A stretch of DNA of 64,000 nucleotides from an uncultured Aquimarina sp. Lineage in GTDB: Bacteria > Bacteroidota > Bacteroidia > Flavobacteriales > Flavobacteriaceae. Positions 36,488 through 44,908 of this stretch are shown in pieces. The notes below the pieces were generated by a model, which saw only the letters and a program-made list of their open reading frames with translations, did no database searches and was not told the origin of the DNA. Numbering within the stretch: the first letter of the stretch is position 1; each line of letters begins with the position of its first letter. A program made the position numbers and the translations under genes. The stretch is from positions 56,950 through 120,949 of the forward strand of contig CANMKX010000012.1 in the NCBI GenBank assembly GCA_947498595.1, read 5' to 3'.

Positions 36488-38121
36488 TTAAAAAAAGAGT
36501 TTTAGTCCCTAGTATTGCTATTATTATACTTTTTACAACGGTTAGTTTTACCTTTAAATCAGACTTTTTTGAAATAGCAAAGCAAATTGAAATTTTCACA
36601 ACATTATTCAAAGAATTGAATATGAATTATGTTGACGAAACTAATCCAGCTGAATTAATGGATACGGCTATTAAGTCCATGCTTGACGATTTAGATCCTT
36701 ATACTAAATATTGGAACGAGCAAGATGTTGAAGCTGCTAGGATTAGAAATTCTGGAGAATATACTGGTATAGGAGCTGTTGTACGTACTATAAAAGACAA
36801 AATAACAATCATTGAGCCTTACAAAGGATATCCTGCAGATAAGGCTGGTTTAAAAGCTGGAGATGAAATCATTCAAATAGGAGATATTAAAGTTATAGAT
36901 TTTAAAGAAGATGCTGGCGAATTATTAAAAGGTGCTCCTAATTCTAAAGTAGCTATTGTTTATAAAAGACAAGGTAAACTTAAAAATACAACCATTACAA
37001 GAGAAGAGATTGAAGTAAAAGCTGTTCCGTTTTACACCTTATTAAATGATAAAACTGGTTATATTATTCTTAAAAAGTTCAATCAAAAAGCTTCTTCTGA
37101 AACAATTGCAGCTTTAAATGATTTAAAAGGTAAAGGAGCTGATAAAATCATTTTAGATTTAAGAGGTAATCCAGGTGGTTTATTAAGTGAGGCTGTTAAT
37201 GTTACAAATATTTTTGTACCAAAAGGACAACTTATAACAACAACAAAATCTGTAATTAAAAAATATAATAAAGAATACCGCACAAAAAAAACTGCCATCG
37301 ATGTAGATATTCCATTAGTTGTTCTAGTTAATGGACGTAGTGCTTCTGCCAGTGAAATTGTTTCTGGAAGTATTCAAGACTTAGATCGTGGTGTAGTTAT
37401 AGGAGCTCGTAGTTTTGGAAAAGGCCTTGTTCAAAGGCCAAAAAGCCTTACGTATGGTACGCAATTAAAAATAACAATATCCAGATATTACACACCTAGT
37501 GGTCGTTGTATCCAAGCACTAGATTATTGGAACAGAGATGAAAATAATGAAGCTACACGAACCAAAGAAAAAGATTATAATGCTTTTAAAACTAAAAACG
37601 GACGTACCGTATACGATGGAGGTGGTATTCAACCTGATATCGAATTAGAAACTTCAAAATATAGTGGTATCACAACTGCTTTATTACAAGCTAATGCTAT
37701 TTTTGATTATGCTACAGAGTATTATTATAACCATACTTTAAAGAATCCTTTAAAATTTAAATTCACAAATACAGATTTTGAACATTTTAAAACATATTTA
37801 AAATCTAGTAATTTCAACTATAATACAAAAACTGATAAGGCTTTAGAAAAGGCACTAGAATCAGCCAAAAATGAAAATTTCGATAAAGCTATAACAAATC
37901 AATACAAAGCGTTATTAACAGCTATGGATAAGGCTAAAAACGATGCTCTTGATACAAGCAAAATTGAAATAATTAGTTTATTAACAGATGAGATTATTAA
38001 GCGCTATTCTTATAGAGAAGGATTGTATCAATATTATATTATAAACAATCCTGAAATTATAAAAGGACAACAAATTTTAAGTAATAAAAAACAATATAAT
38101 AAGATATTAACAGCTTTATAA
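36484..38121 (+). CDS. S41 family C-terminal processing peptidase
   Basis: A 545-residue carboxy-terminal protease. Order: N-terminal signal anchor (about 5-25), helical region, PDZ domain (about 85-165, GIGAVVRTIKDKITIIEPY), then the catalytic domain with the serine in GRSASASEIVSG (about 284-295) and the lysine in FGKGLVQ. Such proteases trim periplasmic proteins. The C-terminal about 160 residues are helical and extend beyond the minimal CtpA. It overlaps rnpA by four bases, a frequent gene pair in Bacteroidetes. Confidence 0.93.
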   Translation: MIKKRVLVPSIAIIILFTTVSFTFKSDFFEIAKQIEIFTTLFKELNMNYVDETNPAELMDTAIKSMLDDLDPYTKYWNEQDVEAARIRNSGEYTGIGAVVRTIKDKITIIEPYKGYPADKAGLKAGDEIIQIGDIKVIDFKEDAGELLKGAPNSKVAIVYKRQGKLKNTTITREEIEVKAVPFYTLLNDKTGYIILKKFNQKASSETIAALNDLKGKGADKIILDLRGNPGGLLSEAVNVTNIFVPKGQLITTTKSVIKKYNKEYRTKKTAIDVDIPLVVLVNGRSASASEIVSGSIQDLDRGVVIGARSFGKGLVQRPKSLTYGTQLKITISRYYTPSGRCIQALDYWNRDENNEATRTKEKDYNAFKTKNGRTVYDGGGIQPDIELETSKYSGITTALLQANAIFDYATEYYYNHTLKNPLKFKFTNTDFEHFKTYLKSSNFNYNTKTDKALEKALESAKNENFDKAITNQYKALLTAMDKAKNDALDTSKIEIISLLTDEIIKRYSYREGLYQYYIINNPEIIKGQQILSNKKQYNKILTAL

Positions 38122-38148
38122 TTATTGTTAATAAGCTGTATTAATCTG

Positions 38149-38183
38149 AAAAAGAGCAAATTTATAATAAATTTGCTCTTTTT
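38149..38183. terminator. Bidirectional terminator between the S41 and GNAT genes
   Basis: Stem AAAAAGAGCAAATTT / AAATTTGCTCTTTTT with loop ATAAT, between convergent genes. Confidence 0.9.
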
Positions 38184-38627
38184 TTATTCCTGAAACATAG
38201 CTATATGCGGAATATCATCTTCTAAATATTCATCCCCATGTTTAATAAAGCCGTGTGATTCATAAAATTTTTTCAAATAAGTTTGAGCAGAAATTTTAAT
38301 CTCTTTTGTTTTATAATAGTTATGAACAGCTTTTATACTTTCTTCAATTAATTCGTGTCCGTAACCATATTTTCGTTCATTTTTAGCTACAACAACTCTA
38401 CCAATGCTGGCTTTATCAAAATACTCTCCAGCATTAAAAATACGCGTATAAGCTACTATTTTATCATCTTTAGTACCGATAACATGTAATGCTTTAATAT
38501 CCTTACCATCAATATCTTGATAAACACAATCTTGCTCTACAACAAAAACTTCTGCGCGTAACCTTAATATTTCATATAATTCAATACTTGTAATTGCATT
38601 AAATTCTTTAACAACAAAATTTATCAT
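38184..38627 (-). CDS. GNAT N-acetyltransferase, ElaA-like
   Basis: A 147-residue acetyl-CoA-dependent acetyltransferase. It has the ElaA-type N-terminus LYEILRLRAEVFVVEQDCVYQD and the acetyl-CoA loop IGRVVVAKNERKYGYGHELI. The acceptor substrate is unknown. It lies 31 bases downstream of rpiB on the same strand and is probably co-transcribed. Confidence 0.9.
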   Translation of the reverse strand: MINFVVKEFNAITSIELYEILRLRAEVFVVEQDCVYQDIDGKDIKALHVIGTKDDKIVAYTRIFNAGEYFDKASIGRVVVAKNERKYGYGHELIEESIKAVHNYYKTKEIKISAQTYLKKFYESHGFIKHGDEYLEDDIPHIAMFQE

Positions 38628-38658
38628 TTTTAATTATTCGATTTAAAAACTACACTTA

Positions 38659-39093
38659 TTAACAATTAGATATTTTATGAATTCTATTTAAATGACGTCC
38701 GCCTTCAAATTCTGTATCAATAAACGTCTTAACCATTTCAATAGCCTGAGGAAGTGATGTAAATCTAGCTGGTATACTTAATACATTAGCATTATTATGT
38801 AATCTAGTTAATTCTACAATTTCTTTTGTCCAACACAAGCCAGCTCTAACATTTTTATATTTATTAGCTGTCATTGAAACGCCATTTCCACTTCCACAAA
38901 TAAGAATTCCAAAATCTACAGCATTGTTATCAACATCTTTTGCAACTGGGTGAACAAAATCAGGGTAATCAACACTATCTGCTGTATCTGTTCCATAATT
39001 TACTACTGAAATCCCTTTAGATTCTAAGTATTCAACAATAGCAAACTTATAATCTGTTCCTGCGTGGTCATTTCCTAAAGCAATTTTCATCAA
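38659..39093 (-). CDS. rpiB: Ribose-5-phosphate isomerase B
   Basis: A 144-residue RpiB/LacAB-type sugar-phosphate isomerase of the pentose phosphate pathway, interconverting ribose-5-phosphate and ribulose-5-phosphate. Conserved motifs are ALGNDHAGTDYK at the N-terminus and LICGSGNGVSMTANK around the active-site cysteine, followed by NANVLSIPARF. The length is as expected. Its 5' end faces the long AT-rich spacer 39094-39738, and the last codons contain a TTATTAACA 9-mer on the plus strand. Confidence 0.94.
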   Translation of the reverse strand: MMKIALGNDHAGTDYKFAIVEYLESKGISVVNYGTDTADSVDYPDFVHPVAKDVDNNAVDFGILICGSGNGVSMTANKYKNVRAGLCWTKEIVELTRLHNNANVLSIPARFTSLPQAIEMVKTFIDTEFEGGRHLNRIHKISNC

Positions 39094-39738
39094 AATATCA
39101 TTTTTTTATAATGTATTAACAATACATTAATAAGGTTATATATAAAGTAACTAAATCTCGAATTAATGATAACAAATATACTTGAAACCGAAAATAACTA
39201 AATCTCAAAAACTCAATATTTTATAGATTTAACTAGTATTGTTAATAACTACCCTTACTCTGTTAATATCCATTGTGAATAATTTGTGTCTAAAATCGAA
39301 CAAAAAAATTTGGTAATTAAGATGAGATTTCGAATAGCGTAATTTTTTTCAAATAACCTATTTAGTTATTCATTTTTTCTAGGAGAGTTTTTAAACATAG
39401 TTACAACGTTATTAACCGTAATTTTGATATTATTTAATTAAAAAAAGAATGTAAATATCGGTTATTCACAATTGTTAATAACTCAACTCTATTTGTTATT
39501 ATGTAAATAAAATCAATACTTTAGTATTATAAAAAGATGTTTATTACTTGGTGATAACCTGAGTTAACTTATAAAACAAATAAAATATCTAAAAGTTATT
39601 CCACTTATTAACACACTATAATAATCATTATTTTATTTTTTTTTTAAAGAAAAGAAAAAGTATATAATAGTAATATATGTTAAGAAGTATTATTGAAGTC
39701 GTTATTTAGAATATAGATAGAGTGAGGAGAAAATTAAA
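39094..39738. other. AT-rich spacer with DnaA-box-like 9-mers (candidate origin region)
   Basis: 645 bases without an ORF. DnaA-box-like sequences: TTATTCACA at 39462-39470 (plus) and 39274-39282 (minus), both matching TTWTNCACA; the one-base variant TTATTAACA at 39605-39613 (plus), 39240-39248 and 39473-39481 (minus). The 13-mer ATTGTTAATAACT occurs at 39238-39250 and 39471-39483 and again at 40037-40049. 39461-39482 is a 22-base palindrome of two boxes with one mismatched pair. Long A/T tracts (39606-39680) could be an unwinding element. The role as oriC is an inference. Confidence 0.4.
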
Positions 39739-39978
39739 TTAAACGATTCTCAATTTTGAATTGTTTTTGAGATCTTCGATTAGTTTTTTTACGCGATCAG
39801 AATCTTTTGGGTGTACTCGTAGATGAATACCTCCTAACGCTTGAGAATAGAAAGGAAATACTCCAGCCATCGTTTCGTTTTCAAAAAAATAACTTATTTG
39901 TTGTTGTTCTAGTAATAAGCGTAAAACCGTGTATTCAAATGAATATGTGAAAGTTGCAACTATAACAGAATCTTTCAT
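39739..39978 (-). CDS. DUF2007 putative signal-transducing protein
   Basis: A 79-residue small cytoplasmic protein of DUF2007, recognised by FTYSFEYTVLRLLLEQQQI and the C-terminal LRVHPKDSDRVKKLIEDL. The family is called a putative signal-transducing protein because of its PII-like size and fold, but no ligand is proven. It is alone between two long AT-rich spacers. Confidence 0.8.
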   Translation of the reverse strand: MKDSVIVATFTYSFEYTVLRLLLEQQQISYFFENETMAGVFPFYSQALGGIHLRVHPKDSDRVKKLIEDLKNNSKLRIV

Positions 39979-40370
39979 GAAATGATCTTTAGTTAAAAAT
40001 TATTAATTAAAGATAAGAAATAACAGATAAAAACGTATTGTTAATAACTATTGATTTATATTGATATATAGTTTTTTACACTGTATAAATAGTTAATAAA
40101 GTAATGGTTTATACTTGTTAATGTGTGAAACGATAACTTTTTTAGTAGTATATTTAGATATCAGATATTATTTTTTATTATCATATGAAGTTCTAATAAA
40201 AAAGTAATACTATTACAAAGTAAAAATATAAAAATGTAATAACTGTTTATCAGTGTATTACATATAATTAAGAATAAAAAAACTACGTTGATTAACAATA
40301 GTTTAATCTTAAGCTTACAATAATTAATAGATTAAGCGTAATTTTATAACGTATTATATAAGAGAGATTA
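39979..40370. other. AT-rich spacer before rnr
   Basis: 392 bases without an ORF, divergent between the DUF2007 gene and rnr. It holds the third copy of ATTGTTAATAACT (40037-40049, so TTATTAACA on the minus strand at 40039-40047) and weaker variants near 40116. No canonical -7 element was recognised upstream of rnr. Confidence 0.45.
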
Positions 40371-42569
40371 ATGAAAAGAAAGAGTAGAGGAAAGAAAAAA
40401 TCTGCAAAGATTGAAAATGTAGCTCAAGGAATACTAAAAATATTAAAATCAGAACCTTCCAAATCATTCAATTACAAACAAATAGCTGCTAAATTTAATG
40501 TCAATGATGCGAGTAGTCGTAATCAAATAATTAAAAAATTAGCAATATTAGCATCCAAAAAACAAATTGAAGAAGTTGATAGAGGTAAATTTAAAATTGT
40601 ACCAAATATCAATACCTATACAGGAATCTTGGATATAACAACCAAAGGTGCTGGTTATGTAATGGTAGAAGGCCTTGAAAACGACATATTTATACCTAGT
40701 AATAGCCTTAATAAAGCTTTACACGGTGATGAAGTAGAAGTATATGTTTTTAGAAGAAAAAGAAATGGTAAAAGTGAAGGAGAAGTAACCAAAGTTATTC
40801 AACGTAAACGAAATGAGTTTATTGGAGTTATTGATATTCAAAAAAGCTATGCATTTGTTAACATTCCGGACGGAAGAATGTATACAGATATTTTTGTTCC
40901 AAAAAATAAAATTAAAAATGCAGAAAATGGTGATAAAGTGTTAGTAAGTCTAGCAGATTGGCCAGATAAAGCAGATTCCCCATTTGGAAGAATTATTCAA
41001 GTTTTAGGAAAACCTGGAGAACATAATACTGAGATACATGCAATCTTAGCTCAGTATGGATTACCTTATGAGTTTCCTGAGACTGTTGAAAAGTATGCTA
41101 ATGATCTAGATACTAGTATACAAAGTGAAGAAATAGCAAAAAGAAGAGATATGCGTAAAACATTGACTTTTACGATAGATCCTAAAGATGCTAAAGATTT
41201 TGATGATGCCTTATCATTTAAAGTTCTTAACAATGGTAATTATGAAATAGGAATTCATATAGCCGATGTTTCTCATTATGTAAAGCCAGGAACAGTACTA
41301 GATGATGAAGCTTATGAAAGAGCTACATCAGTGTATCTTGTAGATAGAGTAGTACCTATGCTTCCAGAAGTATTATCAAATAATGCCTGTTCATTAAGAC
41401 CACATGAAGAAAAGTATACTTTTTCTGCAGTTTTTGAACTTAATAACGAAGCAGTAATTGTTAATGAATGGTATGGTCGTACTGTAACATATTCTGATGC
41501 TCGATTTGCATATGAAGAAGCACAGCATATAATAGAAACTAAAGACAATCAAATACCTGACGAAATATCATTAACAGGAACAGCATATAAAGCTGATATA
41601 AAAATAACCGAAGCTGTACTTAAATTAGATGAGTTAGCAAAAATAATGCGTAATAAGCGTATGGGAGCTGGAGCAATATCATTTGATAAAGTTGAAGTAA
41701 AATTCAATCTAGATCAAAACAGTAATCCAGTAGGAGTATTTTTTAAGACTTCTAAAGATGCTAATAAGCTGATTGAAGAGTTTATGTTATTAGCCAATAG
41801 AAAAGTTTCAGAGTTTATTGGAAAACAAAAACCAAAGAAAACATTTGTTTATAGAGTACACGACGAGCCAAATGACGAAAAATTAGCTGCATTACAGACC
41901 GTAATTGGACGCTTTGGATATAAGTTAGATCTAAAGGATAGAAAAAGCACTACAAGGTCTTTAAATGGATTATTGCAAGAAGTACAAGGTCGCAAAGAAC
42001 AAAATCTTGTAGATACTTTAGCGATACGAAGTATGAGTAAAGCAGAATACACTACTGATAACATAGGTCATTATGGATTAGCTTTTGATCACTATTCACA
42101 TTTTACCTCGCCAATTAGACGATATCCAGATGTTATGGCACATCGTTTGTTACAACATTATCTGGATGGAGGAAAATCAGTTAACGAAGAAGAATTTGAA
42201 GAAAAATGTAAGCACAGTAGCGAAATGGAAAATTTAGCAGCTAGTGCAGAACGTGATTCAATCAAATTTATGCAAATACGCTTTATGCAAGACCATAAAG
42301 AAGAGCAATTTTTGGGCGTAATTTCTGGAGTTACAGAATGGGGAATCTATGTTGAGATCACAACTAATAAATGTGAAGGAATGATTCGTTTAAAAGATAT
42401 GCATGATGATACTTATACTTTTGATCAAGAATTGTATGCAGCTGTTGGTAAATCAACAAAAAAAGTATATCAGTTGGGAGACGAAGTATATGTAAAAGTT
42501 AAAAATGCAGATTTGATAAAGAGGCATTTAGATTTTACCCTACTAGGAGCTAAAGATGAAATAGAATAA
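40371..42569 (+). CDS. rnr: Ribonuclease R
   Basis: A 732-residue RNase II/R family 3'-5' exoribonuclease that degrades structured RNA. Order: N-terminal winged helix (about 15-75), cold-shock domains (about 80-225), RNB catalytic domain with DPKDAKDFDDALSF (Asp cluster near 273-282), and a C-terminal S1 domain (about 645-725, FLGVISGVTEWGIYVEI). The short basic C-terminal tail of E. coli RNase R is missing, as is usual in this phylum. It is a single gene with 48 bases to the next. Confidence 0.95.
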   Translation: MKRKSRGKKKSAKIENVAQGILKILKSEPSKSFNYKQIAAKFNVNDASSRNQIIKKLAILASKKQIEEVDRGKFKIVPNINTYTGILDITTKGAGYVMVEGLENDIFIPSNSLNKALHGDEVEVYVFRRKRNGKSEGEVTKVIQRKRNEFIGVIDIQKSYAFVNIPDGRMYTDIFVPKNKIKNAENGDKVLVSLADWPDKADSPFGRIIQVLGKPGEHNTEIHAILAQYGLPYEFPETVEKYANDLDTSIQSEEIAKRRDMRKTLTFTIDPKDAKDFDDALSFKVLNNGNYEIGIHIADVSHYVKPGTVLDDEAYERATSVYLVDRVVPMLPEVLSNNACSLRPHEEKYTFSAVFELNNEAVIVNEWYGRTVTYSDARFAYEEAQHIIETKDNQIPDEISLTGTAYKADIKITEAVLKLDELAKIMRNKRMGAGAISFDKVEVKFNLDQNSNPVGVFFKTSKDANKLIEEFMLLANRKVSEFIGKQKPKKTFVYRVHDEPNDEKLAALQTVIGRFGYKLDLKDRKSTTRSLNGLLQEVQGRKEQNLVDTLAIRSMSKAEYTTDNIGHYGLAFDHYSHFTSPIRRYPDVMAHRLLQHYLDGGKSVNEEEFEEKCKHSSEMENLAASAERDSIKFMQIRFMQDHKEEQFLGVISGVTEWGIYVEITTNKCEGMIRLKDMHDDTYTFDQELYAAVGKSTKKVYQLGDEVYVKVKNADLIKRHLDFTLLGAKDEIE

Positions 42570-42617
42570 ACGACTATAGATATTCGTTATCTTTTATAGA
42601 ATCATAAAAAAAATAAT

Positions 42618-43292
42618 ATGAAAAGAATAGTATATCTATTCCTATTTTTAATAGGAATAAGTGCAGCAGCACAAGAAACTGTCGTAAAACAAATCACAAA
42701 ATTTAATGAACTTAAAGTCTATGATAAAATACAATTGACATTGATAAAGTCAAATGTTAATAAAGTAGAAATATCTGGAATTTATAGAAATAAAATAGAC
42801 GTAGTTCAAAAAAATGGAAGATTAAAAATAAAGATGTCTTTGGGAAATTTATGGGATAATAACAATACAAAAGTAACAGTATATTATTCATACATAGAAA
42901 CCTTAGATGCAAATGAAGGAGCTGTAATCGAAACAAAGGATGTTATTAAAAATAGTACTGTAGTTTTAAAAACACAAGAAGGAGGTAAAATTATTGCTCC
43001 TATAGAAACTAATAAATTAATAGCAAGAGCTATTACAGGAGGCTATATTGAAACATCTGGTGATAGTCAACAACAAGATATAACCATTAAAGCTGGAGGA
43101 GAATATGTAGGAAAAGAACTTAAAACAACGAATACTTTAATCAAGATTAGTGCCGGTGGAAGAGGTAGTGTTTATGCAACAACTTATGTAAAAGCAAATA
43201 CCAATGCAGGAGGTACTATAAAAATTTATGGTAATCCAAGAGAGATTGATAGTAAAAAAGTATTCGGAGGTAAAATAATAGAGGTAAACTAA
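42618..43292 (+). CDS. DUF2807 (head GIN domain) exported protein
   Basis: A 224-residue protein with signal peptide MKRIVYLFLFLIGISAAAQ. The remainder is a right-handed beta-helix-like DUF2807 domain, also called head GIN domain, with repeated turns such as NEGAVIETKDVIK, EGGKIIAPIETNK and AGGTIKIYGNPREID. Family members are exported and have been called putative auto-transporter adhesins, but no such activity is proven. It is read in the same direction as rnr and LysE. Confidence 0.87.
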   Translation: MKRIVYLFLFLIGISAAAQETVVKQITKFNELKVYDKIQLTLIKSNVNKVEISGIYRNKIDVVQKNGRLKIKMSLGNLWDNNNTKVTVYYSYIETLDANEGAVIETKDVIKNSTVVLKTQEGGKIIAPIETNKLIARAITGGYIETSGDSQQQDITIKAGGEYVGKELKTTNTLIKISAGGRGSVYATTYVKANTNAGGTIKIYGNPREIDSKKVFGGKIIEVN

Positions 43293-43303
43293 TTAGTATT
43301 TTC

Positions 43304-43311
43304 TAACTTTG
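43304..43311 (+). promoter_or_regulatory. -7 promoter element before the LysE-type gene
   Basis: TAACTTTG matches TAnnTTTG, 21 bases before the start codon at 43333. Confidence 0.55.
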
Positions 43312-43332
43312 CGATAAATTCACAATCTCTAT

Positions 43333-44016
43333 ATGATCCAAGATATACAAGCGGCAATACCGTTAGGTTTCTTTTTAGCCTTTTTAATAGGACCAGTTTT
43401 TTTTGTATTACTAGAAACAGCCGCTATTAAAGGAGTTAGAGCCGCTATATCATTTGATCTAGGCGTAATTTTAGCAGATATTGTTTTTATAGCAATAGCA
43501 TATTTAAGTAGTTTTCAATTATTAGAAAATCTAAGTAATGAACCAGGACTATATGTTTTTGGAGGTGCTATTCTAGTAATATATGGTTTGATTACTTACT
43601 TAAAGAAACCTACTAGAGAAATGCTAGATCCAGATAGAATAAAAGTTAAGAAGAGTAATTATCTAGGTTTGTTTATTAAAGGATTTCTTCTGAATTTTAT
43701 AAATATTGGAGTACTAGTTTTTTGGTTAGGAGTAATTATTATAGTTGGTCCAAGTTTGGATAATGATACCAATCGCTTGATGATTTTTTTCGGTACCACT
43801 GTAGGAACATATTTTGCTACTGATTTATTAAAGATTGTGTTAGCAAAACAGTTAAAAAGAAAATTAACACCTAGAAGAATATTTAAACTCAAAAAACTCT
43901 TAGGTTTTATTCTTTTAATTTGTGGAATCGTAATGATGGTTAAAGGTTTTTTACCTAAAGATAAACTTAATATCAAAAAAGGTATCGATCGAATAAATAT
44001 TGAACGTAAACATTAG
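43333..44016 (+). CDS. LysE-family translocator
   Basis: A 227-residue inner-membrane exporter of the LysE/RhtB superfamily with about six hydrophobic helices. The family-typical N-terminus is IPLGFFLAFLIGPVFFVLLE, with a Pro/Gly break in the first helix. Known relatives export amino acids or similar metabolites; the substrate here is unknown. A hairpin shared with the tRNA-Cys gene on the other strand follows its stop. Confidence 0.88.
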   Translation: MIQDIQAAIPLGFFLAFLIGPVFFVLLETAAIKGVRAAISFDLGVILADIVFIAIAYLSSFQLLENLSNEPGLYVFGGAILVIYGLITYLKKPTREMLDPDRIKVKKSNYLGLFIKGFLLNFINIGVLVFWLGVIIIVGPSLDNDTNRLMIFFGTTVGTYFATDLLKIVLAKQLKRKLTPRRIFKLKKLLGFILLICGIVMMVKGFLPKDKLNIKKGIDRINIERKH

Positions 44017-44032
44017 AAACTTATAGAAAATA

Positions 44033-44065
44033 AAAAAACCTTTATCAAATGATAGAGGTTTTTTT
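44033..44065. terminator. Bidirectional terminator between LysE and tRNA-Cys
   Basis: Stem AAAACCTTTATC / GATAGAGGTTTT (one G-U pair) with A-run and T-run on either side. Serves the convergent LysE gene and the tRNA. Confidence 0.8.
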
Positions 44066-44067
44066 TG

Positions 44068-44138
44068 AGGTGTCGAGCGGATTCGAACCGCTGTAGATGG
44101 TGTTGCAGACCACTGCCTAGCCACTCGGCCACGACACC
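44068..44138 (-). tRNA. tRNA-Cys (anticodon GCA)
   Basis: A 71-nt cloverleaf on the minus strand. Acceptor stem GGTGTCG/CGACACC, D arm GCC-GAGTGGCTA-GGC, anticodon stem GTGGT/ACCAT around loop CTGCAAC (anticodon GCA), four-base variable loop, T arm AGCGG-TTCGAAT-CCGCT. The discriminator base is T (U), the identity element for tRNA-Cys. CCA is not encoded. Confidence 0.95.
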
Positions 44139-44209
44139 CAATTGTTTCGTTATTGGATGACAAATGTAATAAAATTATATCATTACATAAAAACAAAACA
44201 TGAATAAAA

Positions 44210-44566
44210 TTATCGTTTTTTTGACATCTGTATCGTAACCATCTCAACGTTACCACCTATAGGAGGATTAATTTTGGAAACATTAACAGTTGTTTTCTTA
44301 ACCATTGGTAACTCTTTTAAAATTCGAACCAATATTCGTTCAGCTACATGCTCTAATAATTTAGACCGTATAGCCATTTCTTCTTTTACGATATGATTTA
44401 AATGCACATAATCTACAGTATCAGCTAAGTGATCTGTTTTTGATGAAGTAGTTAAATCTGCTTTTATAGTCAAATCAACACGATAATCAGATCCTATTTT
44501 TTTTTCTTCTACAAGGCAACCATGATAGGCATAAACCTTTATATTTTCTAGCTTAATTATTCCCAC
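44210..44566 (-). CDS. folB: Dihydroneopterin aldolase
   Basis: A 118-residue FolB that cleaves dihydroneopterin to hydroxymethyl-dihydropterin and glycolaldehyde in folate synthesis. Motifs: IIKLENIKVYAYHGCLVEEKK with the active-site Tyr and Glu, and the C-terminal VSKINPPIGGNVEMVTIQMSK. Length is as expected. It lies upstream of the tRNA-Cys gene in the same direction, so a common transcript is possible. Confidence 0.94.
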   Translation of the reverse strand: MGIIKLENIKVYAYHGCLVEEKKIGSDYRVDLTIKADLTTSSKTDHLADTVDYVHLNHIVKEEMAIRSKLLEHVAERILVRILKELPMVKKTTVNVSKINPPIGGNVEMVTIQMSKKR

Positions 44567-44622
44567 GAGAATTTTTTTTACAAAAATATGAATTCTCTTA
44601 TTGATCTATAGATTTTAATATT

Positions 44623-44775
44623 TCAAATATCTACCTCTTGATCATTTGCTATAGAAGTTTTATTACTAAGTGGATTATTATTTTTTATCTCAATTAAATT
44701 TTTGGGATCATAAGTTCTTGCAACATAGCTATTTTGATTCCCATCATGAATAGTATTTTTTATATTGTTTATCAT
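44623..44775 (-). CDS. Small hypothetical protein (50 residues)
   Basis: A short open frame on the minus strand with ATG at 44775 and TGA ending at 44623. The product begins MINNIKNTIHDGNQNSYVAR and contains YDPKNLIEIKNNNPLSNKT. It is polar, has no membrane segment and no motif that I know. It occupies most of an otherwise empty 342-base spacer between folB and glnS, and its composition (Asp, Gly, Pro, Val) is more protein-like than random translation of AT-rich DNA. It may still be chance. Confidence 0.35.
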   Translation of the reverse strand: MINNIKNTIHDGNQNSYVARTYDPKNLIEIKNNNPLSNKTSIANDQEVDI

Positions 44776-44880
44776 AATGTGTTTTTATATAAGTATTATT
44801 TATAGTTAATCGTTTTTTATAAAAAAAACTTACATAATCAGTTTCATAAAAGGAAGCTATTTTAAAGAAGCAATTTTTAG

Positions 44881-44888
44881 TAATTTTG
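44881..44888 (+). promoter_or_regulatory. -7 promoter element before glnS
   Basis: TAATTTTG matches TAnnTTTG, 20 bases before the start codon at 44909. Confidence 0.55.
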
Positions 44889-44908
44889 CAATCATATTTC
44901 ATAAACTT

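Noticed and set aside
43951..44256. ORF on the minus strand spanning the tRNA-Cys
   Set aside because: It overlaps a clear tRNA, the LysE end and the folB end, so it is a chance frame.
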